Part shown: positions 17,615-27,130 of the stretch, piece after piece
Position numbering within the stretch: the first letter of the stretch is position 1
How the letters are laid out: each line of letters opens with the position of its first letter
Source: Mangrovibacter yixingensis
Lineage (GTDB): Bacteria; Pseudomonadota; Gammaproteobacteria; Enterobacterales; Enterobacteriaceae
Direction: 5' to 3'
DNA length: 64,000 nucleotides
NCBI RefSeq assembly: GCF_020523985.1
Contig: NZ_JAIVKM010000001.1
Span: 2,229,879-2,293,878, forward strand
The notes under the pieces: generated by a model
Told to the model about the DNA's origin: nothing
Seen by the model: only the letters and a program-made list of their open reading frames with translations
Database searches by the model: none
Position numbers and translations under genes: made by a program

Positions 17615-19327
17615 ATGAAGCAGTGGTCCTTTGTGATTTCACACCAACACACGCTTTCTCAGATATGGGAGTCGAAAGGGTTGCTGTCTCTGGAGTCAAA
17701 CCCGTCCCCAAAACTGGTATTTATCTATACTGGCTCAGGCTTCGACAATCTGTACGCCTTTGTGCAGCGCTGGCTGAAAGACAAGCTGGATAACGTTGAA
17801 ATTATCGGCGTAACCACCGGTGGGCACTTTATGAATGACGCCCCTGGCAGCCAACAATTAATGGTCAGTATTACGCTGTTTGAACAGAGCTATATTCAGG
17901 CTTTACCTGTTAATATGCAGCCCCCTTCCCTGAGCACGCAGGCTATTAATCAAATTCTGCACCATACGCCTAACCTGAGCCTTGTCATGTTACTGAGCAC
18001 CACAGTCAATGACGGGATCCTTAATACTGTGTTAAACCTGCAACTCCCGGAGCAAACACAGCTATTCGGGGGGGTTGTTTCACCTACACATTCAATAGGT
18101 TTGTTGTGTGGTAACGACGCACTACAAAGCGGGTTCGTATTAGTACTGGTACAAAGCCAGCATTTGCATTGCCGCACATTCAGCTACACTGGCTGGCTGC
18201 CAATGAGCATTAACCGGCGCATTACCGATGCTCAGGGCTCGTGGATAAAATCTATTGATAACTTGCCCGCATTTGAGGTTTACCACAATTACACAACTAT
18301 CGAGAACGATAGCCAGTTTGCTCATGATGCACTGGCTTTCCCGGTATTGCTCCCACGTAGGTCGTTATTGCTGTCGCGGGTTCCTATTGAAGTGAATAAC
18401 GCAGGCCACATTCGCGTTGCCGGGGATGTGCTTACCGGGGAAGATATTTCATTCGGCTATGGCGATGCGCACCGCAGCCTGGCCAAAATAGATAACTGGT
18501 GTACAACACTTACCGACTTCGCACCAGAAGTGTTGTTCGGTTACTCATGCACTATCCGCAATATGTTGTTTGCCGATTACGCCTGGCAAGAAACCATGTT
18601 AGCGGGCAGCCTTGCGCCGTTGAGTGGTTTTGTCACCTGGGGGGAGTACAGCTCAGTAAAAGGCAAAGTGACTCTGAATAACACCTCACTGTTGATGGTG
18701 GCCCTGCGTGAAGGCGAGGCAAGCCCAATGCCAACCAGAACGCCCTTTGTTCGCATGGCACAAACACGCCCTTCAATGATGTCGCGCCTGGTTAATTTTA
18801 TGCATGTTGCCAGTGAAGAATTCCGCGAACGCAACCAGCAACTTAACTCTCAGGCTCAGACCGATAAACTTACCGGGCTATATAACCGCTACCGGCTGGA
18901 CAGTGAGTTATTGTCTCTTATCAATCAGGCCAGCAATACCAGAAATTTTTCTCTGGTATTAATGGATATAGACCACTTTAAGCAAGTTAACGATATGTAC
19001 GGCCACCAGACAGGCGATATTATTCTGAGAAAAATCAGTGAGCTGGTATGCGAACATTTACGCTGGCAAGATATTGCCGGGCGTTGGGGTGGGGAAGAGT
19101 TTATGTTACTGATAACCGAGAGTAATAAAACCCAGCTCATTGCTGTTCTTAAACGCCTGCAACAGGCTATCGCTCATGCCAGTATGCCTTTTGGGCTGAC
19201 TATAACCTGTAGTTTTGGCGCAACACACTGGCAACCCGGTGACGATGAACAAAACATAGTCCAACGGGCTGACATCGCCCTTTACGATGCGAAAAACCAG
19301 GGCCGAAATCGGTTTGTGATTGGCTGA
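17615..19327 (+). CDS. FIST-domain sensor diguanylate cyclase (GGDEF)
   Basis: A 570-aa soluble sensor. Residues from about 15 to 380 are a FIST N plus C pair (the predicted small-ligand sensor domain), a short helix QQLNSQAQTDKLTGLYNRYR joins them, and the rest is a GGDEF domain. The active-site motif is GGEEF near residue 492, with DIDHFKQVND as the metal/base motif. Exactly five residues before GGEEF stands RWQD, matching the RxxD inhibitory site, so an active, product-inhibited c-di-GMP synthase is predicted. The ATG at 17615 has GGGAGAG upstream; the TTG at 17594 is rejected. No membrane segment is seen. A second FIST protein lies downstream on the other strand. Confidence 0.92.
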   Translation: MKQWSFVISHQHTLSQIWESKGLLSLESNPSPKLVFIYTGSGFDNLYAFVQRWLKDKLDNVEIIGVTTGGHFMNDAPGSQQLMVSITLFEQSYIQALPVNMQPPSLSTQAINQILHHTPNLSLVMLLSTTVNDGILNTVLNLQLPEQTQLFGGVVSPTHSIGLLCGNDALQSGFVLVLVQSQHLHCRTFSYTGWLPMSINRRITDAQGSWIKSIDNLPAFEVYHNYTTIENDSQFAHDALAFPVLLPRRSLLLSRVPIEVNNAGHIRVAGDVLTGEDISFGYGDAHRSLAKIDNWCTTLTDFAPEVLFGYSCTIRNMLFADYAWQETMLAGSLAPLSGFVTWGEYSSVKGKVTLNNTSLLMVALREGEASPMPTRTPFVRMAQTRPSMMSRLVNFMHVASEEFRERNQQLNSQAQTDKLTGLYNRYRLDSELLSLINQASNTRNFSLVLMDIDHFKQVNDMYGHQTGDIILRKISELVCEHLRWQDIAGRWGGEEFMLLITESNKTQLIAVLKRLQQAIAHASMPFGLTITCSFGATHWQPGDDEQNIVQRADIALYDAKNQGRNRFVIG

Positions 19328-19702
19328 TACCAGGCCAGCCCGAACTGTGCTGCGCCGCTCATTATCTGTGTTGTCACTCCATCTGTCTGGCAGTCAGTGA
19401 GGGTGATGATATGCAGGCAAAAGAACATATGTCTTGTTTTCCCGCCTTTATGTTCCATTGCAGGTGATAACGTTTTCCAGAAATTGTCACGTTTGCAAAA
19501 GTGGTTGTCCGGTTCTGGTGAGTTTTCTGGCAGGTTTACTATGACACTGGAGCGTTTATTGTTGACTAATCCTGTGTAATCAGTTTGTTGTTAATTCCCC
19601 GGCATACACAGCCAACCAATACTGGCTGGCAAAGGTGAACACACAGAATCTGTATGTTCACCTGCTAATAACGTGTTGGGTCAACTGACAGGCGGGGTGA
19701 CA
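19328..19702. other. Convergent intergenic region with long dyad
   Basis: About 375 bp between two FIST-protein genes. No gene is supported. It contains a 29-nt near-perfect inverted repeat at 19634-19662. Confidence 0.4.
19634..19662. repeat. 29-nt near-perfect inverted repeat
   Basis: Outer arms GGTGAACA and TGTTCACC pair perfectly. Inside them ACAGA pairs with TCTGT around a single A, and one C/A mismatch lies between the two stems. It lies 40 bp past the end of the downstream FIST-MCP gene (reverse strand) in a convergent gap, so a transcription-stop role is possible, but there is no T-run on either side. Confidence 0.55.
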
Positions 19703-21649
19703 CTAACGTGTCAGTTGCTGGAGCGTGGTTAACTGAGCAACAGCTTCCTGCATGGCATCCATCCCTTTCGCCACGACTTTCAGGCGCTCCAGGCTTTGGG
19801 TTACGTTATCTTTTTCATGGCTGTTTTGCTCACTCATTTTGGCAATCTGGTCTGCCGCATGAATGCTCTGGTCCGCCATTACTTGGGTTGCAGAGACCGT
19901 TTCCTGGGTAACCAGGCGTATCCGGCCAATGGTTTCCACAGACTCGCCAATACTTTGTGCGGTTGCCGTCGCCTGCTCTTTTGCTTTGTGAGCCAGGCGG
20001 CGTACTTCTTCTGCCACCACAGCAAACCCACGCCCGGCCTCACCTGCGCGTGCGGCTTCTACCGCGGCATTCAGTGCCAATAAGTTGGTCTGGTCTGCAA
20101 TACTGCGAATTCCGCCAGTTATCTTGGTTATCTCCTCAGATATTGATTCCAGAGACTGCAACCCTTCTTCCAGCCGTTTTTGGGCATGTTGGGTTTCCCC
20201 GGCAGAGGTACTCATGGCACGAATACTATTCTGGGCGACATCCAGGGCGTCGCTTTGCCGGTGCGTGGCTTCTTCCAACAAGGGTAGCGCCGAAAGCAAC
20301 GGGCTAAGTTCCTGCTGGTAGTTAATCACCTGGTCAATAACCCGTGATTGCAGGCGATGTAGTGCTTCCCAGCGGCGTAAGGTTCGTTGCGCATAATGCG
20401 CAGCATATGCAGCGTACTCCACCGGGAAATGGCGCATCGCATGGTTGTCTTTATCAAAAAACACCAGTGCCGAGAGTGTCTGGTTAATTGGCACCCCAAG
20501 TATTTCACCAAAACTTGAAAACCCGGCTGCTGGCAGGTTGCCAAAAAACCGTGCGGCGGGTAGTTGAGCCTTGTTTCCCACGCGGCGTAACACGCAGTCA
20601 TTAAGGATCATGCCTGAAGGTGAGCCATGTTCAGCCACAAATTTTTGCCAGTCTCGTTGTGTATGGCTAATGAAGTCTGTCGCTTTCAGTAAATAGAGCC
20701 GGTCACCGAATTCCAGGTCGCAGAAAAAGTGAATACTCTCGTGGGTGATTTGCGCTACTGAGCGAATAAAAAAGTCATCGCCCACTTTCACGCCAAAGGT
20801 GTAACCTTCCAGCCCGCTGGCGAGAGCATCCGGGGAACAACCAAGTTGGCTGGCGAGATAAGGCACAATCGGGTGTTCGTGCCCGGTGTCATCAAATACG
20901 GATGTGACAGTGCGGGCAACAGGGTCGGCATGAGCAATCAGCCAGCTATTGCGTGTTGGTTCAAAATTCTGGCTTTTAAAAGGAGCAAAAGATTTTCCGT
21001 CAGCAATGCGGCAAAACACCACCACCGCCTGGCCTTGCAAAACCTGGCCTTTGCTACCAATCCAGGTACCACTGAAATCCAACTTGCCACCTGCAGAGCC
21101 GCCAATGGCCAGGCAGGGGAAACGCCCAGCTTTATACCAGGCCTGCATCAGGAAGCCTTCTGATGCCGACAGACCATCGCAATAAACCAGTGCAAAGGTA
21201 TTCTCTGCTGACAGTGGAACATTGACTTGCAATGCACTGAGTTCACGTGAAATAGCATCAACGCGGGTGGCAACCGTATGGGTATCGCTGGCATGCAGGT
21301 TTACATGGTGTACTTCATGTTCTTTGACCAGGGTTTGTGGCAAAAATAGCCAACTGCCTTCCTGCCCTTCTTCATCGGCATATAAGCACTGTTTTTGTTG
21401 GCACAATGTTCCTGTGGACGAGAGCACCAGCACACTGCGAGCCGGTGTTCCAAAACGTTGCCATGCTTCACTCACCTGACGGAAATTTGCCTGGGGTGGA
21501 ACAAACACCATTAATATGCCGCCTTTATCTGGCACACCCGCCTGGCGCAGTGAAGCAGGTAATTTTTGGCAATTGAACACCCCACTTACCGGGTGAGCAC
21601 CTGTTAATGCACGAGCGGGTGCTGAAACAAAAGAAGATAATATTCCCAT
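19703..21649 (-). CDS. FIST-domain soluble methyl-accepting chemotaxis protein
   Basis: A cytoplasmic chemoreceptor of 648 aa: FIST N/C sensor region to about residue 390 ([30 protein letters not shown]), helical linker, then an MCP signalling hairpin with tip [20 protein letters not shown] and [18 protein letters not shown]. No transmembrane helices and no C-terminal pentapeptide are present. The ATG at 21649 has GAGG upstream. A longer TTG frame (21733) would start inside a good sigma-28-like promoter (21724-21750), so it is rejected. The FIST domain suggests sensing of a small intracellular ligand such as an amino acid; this is family knowledge, not proof. Confidence 0.9.
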   Translation of the reverse strand: MGILSSFVSAPARALTGAHPVSGVFNCQKLPASLRQAGVPDKGGILMVFVPPQANFRQVSEAWQRFGTPARSVLVLSSTGTLCQQKQCLYADEEGQEGSWLFLPQTLVKEHEVHHVNLHASDTHTVATRVDAISRELSALQVNVPLSAENTFALVYCDGLSASEGFLMQAWYKAGRFPCLAIGGSAGGKLDFSGTWIGSKGQVLQGQAVVVFCRIADGKSFAPFKSQNFEPTRNSWLIAHADPVARTVTSVFDDTGHEHPIVPYLASQLGCSPDALASGLEGYTFGVKVGDDFFIRSVAQITHESIHFFCDLEFGDRLYLLKATDFISHTQRDWQKFVAEHGSPSGMILNDCVLRRVGNKAQLPAARFFGNLPAAGFSSFGEILGVPINQTLSALVFFDKDNHAMRHFPVEYAAYAAHYAQRTLRRWEALHRLQSRVIDQVINYQQELSPLLSALPLLEEATHRQSDALDVAQNSIRAMSTSAGETQHAQKRLEEGLQSLESISEEITKITGGIRSIADQTNLLALNAAVEAARAGEAGRGFAVVAEEVRRLAHKAKEQATATAQSIGESVETIGRIRLVTQETVSATQVMADQSIHAADQIAKMSEQNSHEKDNVTQSLERLKVVAKGMDAMQEAVAQLTTLQQLTR

Positions 21650-21723
21650 AGCGGCCTCATCGTTTTTTTCTGGAACCAGGTAATCCGCGTGGTCAGGAGG
21701 AAAAGTACAGTCTGTCACCGGTA

Positions 21724-21750
21724 TTATCGACAAGGCGTAGCCATTATTAA
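21724..21750 (-). promoter_or_regulatory. Sigma-28 (FliA)-type promoter for the FIST chemoreceptor
   Basis: On the reverse strand TTAA, 15 bases, then GTCGATAA match TAAA-N15-GCCGATAA with one mismatch in each half. It places the transcript start about 68 nt before the ATG at 21649 and supports that start. Confidence 0.5.
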
Positions 21751-21870
21751 GCCAAATGTTGCGTGAATGTTGTCAGTTGTGGCAATGATCGCAGTTTCAT
21801 GCAACAGCCTGGAGAAAATTTGACGCAAGGAAAATAAACAGTGCGCAGGTTCGCGTTTATGGCCCTGACG

Positions 21871-22002
21871 CTATTTCCTCTTCAGTTCAGCAATGGGGAG
21901 TACCCCGCTATACCCCTGAAGTATAAGCTGTTTTACGGTGGGATCTGCATCACGATCTTTTCTTTCAGGTACGCTATAAATAAAGTCATTCAGGTATGAC
22001 AT
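21871..22002 (-). CDS. Possible small protein (43 aa)
   Basis: A short reverse-strand frame of 43 aa from an ATG at 22002, with AGG a few bases upstream. It begins MSYLNDFIYSVPERKDRD and ends VLPIAELKRK. The charge pattern and lack of low complexity look protein-like. I do not recognise it; it could be a small gene or the remains of a larger one. It lies between the FIST chemoreceptor promoter and the G/T-rich tract. Confidence 0.35.
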   Translation of the reverse strand: MSYLNDFIYSVPERKDRDADPTVKQLILQGYSGVLPIAELKRK

Positions 22003-22029
22003 GATTACCTGCGCATCAGGGGTTTTACG

Positions 22030-22400
22030 TGGTCAATTATTTTTAAATGCTGTCTGTCAACTTATTCGTTAGTCCAGTAGTTGTAGTGGTCGTCGCTGTT
22101 ACTACTGTGTTCCATGTGCTGTTGGTTGTAGATGTAATAGATGTAGCTAAGGTCGTCGATGTTGTTCTAACTGTCATTGTTCGTTTAGTTGTTAAGCTGT
22201 TGCAGTAAAAAGTAATAACCGCAGTTATGAAACAGAAGTTATGAAACAGAAGTTCTGAGTTACGGTATGTCATTTCGTTAAAGCTGTAATGTTATAGATA
22301 TAGTGTTATCGATGTTGTGTTTAGCCGTTTCGTTGAAGTTGAATTATCTGTGAAGTTGAAGTTGTAATATCTGTGAAGTTGAAGTTGTAATATCTGTGCA
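22030..22400. repeat. G/T-rich tract with short tandem repeats
   Basis: About 370 bp in which the + strand is dominated by GTT/GTA/GAT triplets. It includes a 14-bp unit TTATGAAACAGAAG repeated directly (22226-22253). It also includes 2.3 copies of a 23-bp unit beginning ATCTGTGAAGTTGAAG at 22346-22398, with a degenerate lead-in copy. The Thr/Ser-rich frame on the reverse strand (22043-22273) follows from the composition. No function is apparent. Confidence 0.6.
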
Positions 22401-22423
22401 ATTGGGTTTACCCACCTGTAACC

Positions 22424-22456
22424 AAAAAGGCGCCTGCTCTTGCAGACGCCTTTTTT
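22424..22456. terminator. Bidirectional intrinsic terminator after the CstA-family gene
   Basis: A 9-bp stem GGCGCCTGC / GCAGACGCC (one G-U pair) with loop TCTT, with A-run on the left and six T on the right. On the reverse strand it is GC-rich and followed by five T, about 60 bp after the transporter stop codon. Confidence 0.85.
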
Positions 22457-22511
22457 ACATTAAACATAATGCCGGTAGCCAGAATAACCGGTTACACAGT
22501 AAAGAGTTGGT

Positions 22512-24317
22512 TTAAGACGCTGCCGTGGCAGACTCTGCCTGCTGTGCTCCGCGCAAACGCCACAACACCACCCAACGCTGTAATGCCGCAACCAGAATTA
22601 CCGCCCCCAGCACCACCATAATGATAGAAATAACCCCGTTAAACAGGTTGTAGCCCTTTGCAGCAGGGTTGAAGTACACATATTTCACCATCCAGTATGC
22701 GGCGTAGTTTACTGTGACATACAAATACGCCAGCGGAACCAGGCAGGTGAGGATGTAAATACGCTTTTCCGACAGGCGCAGAATAATTGTCGCGCCAATA
22801 ATCAGGCCAATTGAAGCCATTAACTGATTGGAAACCCCGAACAATGCCCAAACAGAGTTGATATCCCCGGAGTTCAGCAAATACCCCCACAATGCACAAG
22901 CGACAATACTGCAACCTACCGCACCAGGTACCCAGGTGGTGCGTTTTAACGGCGGCCAGATATCACCCAAGAAATCCTGGAGCAGATAACGGGCCACGCG
23001 GGTGCCGGAATCGACGGCAGTCAAAATAAACACCGCTTCAAACATCACCACAAACTGGAAGAAGTAGGATGCCAGGTGGCTGAACCAGGGAACACGGGTA
23101 AAGATATCTGCCATCCCTACCGCCAGTGTCACAGCCCCGCCAGTACGCCCATACAGATCAAGGCCAATTTCCTGGCTCAGTTTCGGCAGGTTAACTACAT
23201 CCATACCCAGGCCTGCAAAGGTGGCGGGGGCAGAGTTAATGGCGAAATAATCGGCTGGGTGTAACGCTGTTGCGGCAATCAGCGCCATCACACCAACAAC
23301 GCATTCCGCACACATAGCGCCAAAAGCGACAGGCAAAATATCATTCCATTTATCAATCTGTTTTGGTGTGGTGCCAGAACCAATAAAGGCGTGGAAGCCA
23401 GAAATTGCCCCACAGGCAATGGTGATAGAGATAAACGGCCATACCGGCCCTGCCAGCACCGGACCATTACCGCTGATAAACGAGGTGACTGCCGGGAACT
23501 GAATTTCCGGGTTAATAAACACCACGCCGATAACCAGTGCGCCAAATACCCCAATTTTCATAAAACTGGAGAGATAACCTCGCGGTGTGAGTAACATCCA
23601 TACGGGCAATGCGGTGGCAAAAAACGCATAGCATGGCAACACCAGGCTTACTGTGGTTGCTTTCAGGCTCAGCCATTCGCCAAATGCGGATTCCTGAATA
23701 TAAGGCCCGGCCACCACACAGGCAAAAATAACCGCAATCCCTACCCAGGTTGCCGCGCGCATGTTGCCGGTATAGCGTTCCCATAAACCAACGCCAATGG
23801 CGACAGGGATAGTCATAAAGACAGCGAAAGTCCCCCAGGGGTTACGCTCCAGTGCATGCACCACCACCATTGACAAACCCGCCATGGTAATGGTGATGAT
23901 GAACAACATCGCCAGCCCGGTACACCAGCCAGCCACCGGCCCCAGTTCAGATTTCGCCACCTCGGATAACGACTTACCCTGGTGTTTCATTGAGGCGAAT
24001 AACACAACCGTATCGTGAACCGCGCCGCCGACAACACAACCGACCAGCAGCCATAAAAAACCCGGGAAATACCCATATTGAGCTGCCAGAACCGGGCCAA
24101 CCAGAGGGCCAGCAGCAGCGATTGCCGCAAAATGGCTACCAAAGTTCACCCATTTTTTTGTTGGTACGTAATCTTTTCCGTCTTCCAGTAAATGCGACGG
24201 TGTGACTTCACTGTTATCTGTATTCAGCACTTTACGGACGAAGAACACGCCGTACAGCCGGTAACAGATAGCGAGAATGCACAGCGTGGCAATAACAAAC
24301 GTCAATGCATGTGACAT
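22512..24317 (-). CDS. CstA-family (short form) peptide/pyruvate-type transporter
   Basis: A 601-aa inner-membrane protein with about 15 hydrophobic segments. Family marks are YVPTKKWVNFGSHFAAIAAAGPLVGPVLAAQYGY near residue 50 (first parts only needed), the CGAISGFHAFIGSGTTPKQI motif, and GVSNQLMASIGL near the end. It is about 100 residues shorter than E. coli CstA (701) and BtsT (716), so it is a short-form paralogue, not BtsT itself. It follows btsR on the same strand after 168 bp that contain BtsR-like motifs, so it is probably the target of BtsS/BtsR. A pyruvate or peptide substrate is an inference from the family. Confidence 0.88.
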   Translation of the reverse strand: MSHALTFVIATLCILAICYRLYGVFFVRKVLNTDNSEVTPSHLLEDGKDYVPTKKWVNFGSHFAAIAAAGPLVGPVLAAQYGYFPGFLWLLVGCVVGGAVHDTVVLFASMKHQGKSLSEVAKSELGPVAGWCTGLAMLFIITITMAGLSMVVVHALERNPWGTFAVFMTIPVAIGVGLWERYTGNMRAATWVGIAVIFACVVAGPYIQESAFGEWLSLKATTVSLVLPCYAFFATALPVWMLLTPRGYLSSFMKIGVFGALVIGVVFINPEIQFPAVTSFISGNGPVLAGPVWPFISITIACGAISGFHAFIGSGTTPKQIDKWNDILPVAFGAMCAECVVGVMALIAATALHPADYFAINSAPATFAGLGMDVVNLPKLSQEIGLDLYGRTGGAVTLAVGMADIFTRVPWFSHLASYFFQFVVMFEAVFILTAVDSGTRVARYLLQDFLGDIWPPLKRTTWVPGAVGCSIVACALWGYLLNSGDINSVWALFGVSNQLMASIGLIIGATIILRLSEKRIYILTCLVPLAYLYVTVNYAAYWMVKYVYFNPAAKGYNLFNGVISIIMVVLGAVILVAALQRWVVLWRLRGAQQAESATAAS

Positions 24318-24376
24318 AGCCCAACTCCAGAGGTAAAGAAGTTCACAGCTATCTTTTCACAAGGAAAGTCTGCAAC

Positions 24377-24439
24377 AGAGCGGTTTACCAGTAAGCGGTT
24401 ATAAGCGGATTTAAGTGGCGCTATAGCGCGGTGAGCGGT
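24377..24439 (-). promoter_or_regulatory. Repeated ACCGCT motifs, possible BtsR sites
   Basis: Read on the reverse strand the region has ACCGCTCA (24432-24439), ACCGCTTA (24392-24399) and ACCGCTCT (24377-24384), plus TCCGCTTA at 24402-24409. From memory, E. coli BtsR (YehT) binds a direct repeat of ACC(G/A)CT(C/T)A. Two of these match that form exactly, though spacings (15 and 40 bp) differ from the two-turn spacing reported there. They lie 60-122 bp upstream of the transporter start. Confidence 0.5.
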
Positions 24440-24485
24440 GCGTGAACCCATCACACAGGAAAGCATGGTAACGGGTTCACGGTTA

Positions 24486-25211
24486 TCAGGCCTTCAGGCC
24501 GAGCGCTACTTTCAGGTTTTTCAGGTAACGGCGACTGACAGGTACCGACTGACCATCCCGCAGTAATAATTCGGCCTGGCCACCTTCATCAAAACGAATT
24601 TCTTTCAAATGCGCCATATTGACCAGGTACTGCCGGTGGCAACGCAACAACGGTGTGCGGGTTTCCAGGGTGCGTAGCGTCAGTTCAGTAAAGCCTTCAT
24701 CACCGTGCGCGCTGGTCACAAACACCCCACTCAGGCGGCTATTCACATAGCTGACATCTTCAACTGGTAGCAGATAAATACGGCTGTGCCCGGTACAAGG
24801 GATATAACGCAGATTTTCGTTGCCCTGGGGGAGTAACGCCGTGTCTTGCTCAGTGCGTTCATGGCGCAAACGGTGCAAGGTTTTTGCCAGGCGGCGAGCT
24901 TCAACCGGCTTGAGTAAATAATCAAAAGCGTGCTCTTCAAACGCCTGCACCGCATATTCGTCCCAGGCGGTGAGAAACACAATCCACGGGCGTTTTACCG
25001 GGTCCAGCATTCCTACCATTTCCAGGCCACTAATGCGCGGCATTTGAATATCAAGAAACACCACATCCGGATGTTCCCGGTGCACTGTGCCAATCCCTTC
25101 CACCGCATTGCTGCACTCACCAATTACCTGAATATCACTTTCTTGCTCCAGCATCGCTCGCAGGTTTTCCCGAGCCAGAGGTTCATCATCCACAATCAGT
25201 ACGGTAATCAT
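24486..25211 (-). CDS. btsR: LytTR-type response regulator BtsR
   Basis: The cytoplasmic response regulator of the pyruvate-sensing BtsS/BtsR system, 241 aa. The receiver domain (1-115) has the acidic pair in IVDDEP, phospho-acceptor Asp54 in [12 protein letters not shown], and the conserved Lys in [12 protein letters not shown] LytTR DNA-binding domain follows ([20 protein letters not shown], then [12 protein letters not shown]). It matches E. coli BtsR (239 aa) throughout. The start overlaps the btsS stop by 4 bp (ATGA), giving coupled translation. The next gene downstream is the CstA-family transporter it probably activates. Confidence 0.95.
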   Translation of the reverse strand: MITVLIVDDEPLARENLRAMLEQESDIQVIGECSNAVEGIGTVHREHPDVVFLDIQMPRISGLEMVGMLDPVKRPWIVFLTAWDEYAVQAFEEHAFDYLLKPVEARRLAKTLHRLRHERTEQDTALLPQGNENLRYIPCTGHSRIYLLPVEDVSYVNSRLSGVFVTSAHGDEGFTELTLRTLETRTPLLRCHRQYLVNMAHLKEIRFDEGGQAELLLRDGQSVPVSRRYLKNLKVALGLKA

Positions 25212-26893
25212 GGTTTTTCCTCCAAAGGCAAACGCAATGTAACCCGGGTAAAGTGTTCAGGCTGGCATTCCACCTGAATGCCACAGGCATCGCCATATCG
25301 CGCCCGCAGGCGTTTATCAACCAGCGTCATCCCTAACCCCTGCGCATCTGGCCGGGGTTGATACAACCCGGCGTTATCTTCAATACTCAGCACCAGCCAG
25401 TTGCCCTGAGAACTGGCGTTAATCGCTATTTCCCCGGTGCCCAGTAGTTGTGAAGTACCATGTTTAATAGCGTTTTCGACAATAGGTTGCAGTGTGAATG
25501 CGGGCAGGTGTTGCAGGCTCAGGCTCTCTTGTAAGTTCAGTTGCACATGCAGGCGAGACTGAAAACGCGCCTGTTCTATTTGCAGGTAAGCATTCACATG
25601 GTCCAGTTCATCAGCGAGAGTGACAATTTCCGCCGGGCGCTTAAGGTTTTTACGAAAGAACGTGGACAGGTACTGCACCAGTTCACAAGCCTGGTCTTTA
25701 TCGCGCCGAATCACCGCTACCAGGGTATTGAGCGCGTTAAACAAAAAATGGGGGTTAACTTGCGCGTGTAGCAGCTTAATTTCTGACTGTGTAAGTAACT
25801 GTTTTTGGCGCTCATACTGCCCGGCGAGAATTTGTGCGGAAAACAGCCGGGCAATACCTTCACCCAGGGTACGGTTGATGGAGCTGAATAAACGGTTTTT
25901 GACTTCATAGAGTTTAATCGTGCCCACGACTATGCCATTTTCACCACGCAACGGGATCACCAGGGTGGAGCCCAGTTTGCAGTGGGGGTCCAGTGAACAA
26001 CGGTAAGGAACCGCATTGCCATCGGCATAGACTACTTCGCCGGTTTCAATGGCCCGCAATGTCAGACTTGAGGAAATAGGCCTGCCCGGCAGGTGATGGT
26101 CATCGCCAGTGCCGGTGAATGCCAGCAGTTTCTCGCAATCTGTAATGGCAACCGCACTGATATCCAGCTCCTGGTAAAGCACATGGGCTACCCGCATGCT
26201 GTTTTCCTGGTTAAACCCCTTGCGCAAAATACCCTCGGTCAGGGCCGCAACTTTGAGTGCGGTGGCGGAAAACGCAGAGGTATATTTTTCCAGCATGGCG
26301 CGTTTATCCAACAGAATACGCATAAACATGGCTGAGCCCACCGTATTGGTAACAACCATAGGTGCGGCAATGCTTTCTACCAGATGCAGGGCTTCGTTAT
26401 ATGGGCGGGCAATCAGCAGAATAATGCCCATTTGAACCACTTCGGCAACAAAGGTGGTGGCTCCTGCTGTTATTGGGTTAAACAGCAGGTCAGCACGGCC
26501 ACGATTAACTAAAATGCGGTGCATCAGGCCGCCCAGCAACCCTTCAACGATGGTGGACACCATACAACTGAATGCTGTCATACCGCCCATGGCATAACGG
26601 TGTAAACCGCCCGTTAACCCCACCAGCCCCCCAACTAATGGCCCGCCCAATAACCCCCCCATCACAGCCCCTATCGCCCGTGTATTGGCAATAGAATCTT
26701 CGATGTGCAGCCCAAAATAGGTGCCCATAATGCAGAAAAAAGAAAAGGTGACGTAGCAAAGTAACTTGTGCGGTAAACGTACCGTTACCTGAGTTAACGG
26801 AATAAATAGCCGGGTTTTACTCATTAGCCAGGCAATAACCAGGTAAACGCACATTTGCTGGAGTAACAGCAGAACAAGGTTGAACTCGTACAT
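25208..26893 (-). CDS. btsS: Sensor histidine kinase BtsS (pyruvate sensor, LytS class)
   Basis: A 561-aa inner-membrane kinase, the same length as E. coli BtsS. The N-terminal 5TM-Lyt region (residues 1-200) includes [20 protein letters not shown] and [13 protein letters not shown]. Then come a GAF domain (about 220-355), a HisKA variant with [14 protein letters not shown] (the phosphorylated His is in NPHF), and an HATPase with [10 protein letters not shown] and [17 protein letters not shown]. coli BtsS binds external pyruvate with high affinity. It is first in the btsS-btsR-transporter unit. Confidence 0.96.
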   Translation of the reverse strand: MYEFNLVLLLLQQMCVYLVIAWLMSKTRLFIPLTQVTVRLPHKLLCYVTFSFFCIMGTYFGLHIEDSIANTRAIGAVMGGLLGGPLVGGLVGLTGGLHRYAMGGMTAFSCMVSTIVEGLLGGLMHRILVNRGRADLLFNPITAGATTFVAEVVQMGIILLIARPYNEALHLVESIAAPMVVTNTVGSAMFMRILLDKRAMLEKYTSAFSATALKVAALTEGILRKGFNQENSMRVAHVLYQELDISAVAITDCEKLLAFTGTGDDHHLPGRPISSSLTLRAIETGEVVYADGNAVPYRCSLDPHCKLGSTLVIPLRGENGIVVGTIKLYEVKNRLFSSINRTLGEGIARLFSAQILAGQYERQKQLLTQSEIKLLHAQVNPHFLFNALNTLVAVIRRDKDQACELVQYLSTFFRKNLKRPAEIVTLADELDHVNAYLQIEQARFQSRLHVQLNLQESLSLQHLPAFTLQPIVENAIKHGTSQLLGTGEIAINASSQGNWLVLSIEDNAGLYQPRPDAQGLGMTLVDKRLRARYGDACGIQVECQPEHFTRVTLRLPLEEKP

Positions 26894-27017
26894 ATACGCC
26901 CGCAGGAATCATCATGAGGATGGCTACCTTAGCGCGCAGCAGGTTCGCTTTCTTTGAAGGCTTTCAACTATTTTTGATTTTGTTGAACAGAATACAGTAA
27001 GCCATAACTTAATCGAA

Positions 27018-27043
27018 TACGGGCCGCAAAATTACGGCCCGTA
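27018..27043 (-). terminator. Hairpin downstream of mrp
   Basis: Arms TACGGGCCG and CGGCCCGTA (9 bp) flank an 8-nt AT-rich loop. It lies 88 bp past the mrp stop and before btsS. There is no strong T-run, so its strength as a terminator is uncertain. Confidence 0.45.
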
Positions 27044-27130
27044 ATAGGGAACTGGATGGGCGCATCGTTGCATACAGCCAGTACCCATGTTCAGCCCAGG
27101 TGCCACACCGGGTAAGTTCAGCTGTGGCTG

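Noticed and set aside
21650..21733. N-terminal extension of the FIST-MCP from a TTG at 21733
   Set aside because: The TTG has no SD and lies within a good sigma-28-like promoter.
22043..22273. 76-codon Thr/Ser-rich reverse-strand ORF
   Set aside because: The amino acids follow directly from the G/T-rich triplet tract; no SD and no fold-like pattern.
22512..24317. Naming the transporter btsT
   Set aside because: It is about 115 residues shorter than E. coli BtsT and lacks the long BtsT-specific inserts; only CstA-family membership is safe.
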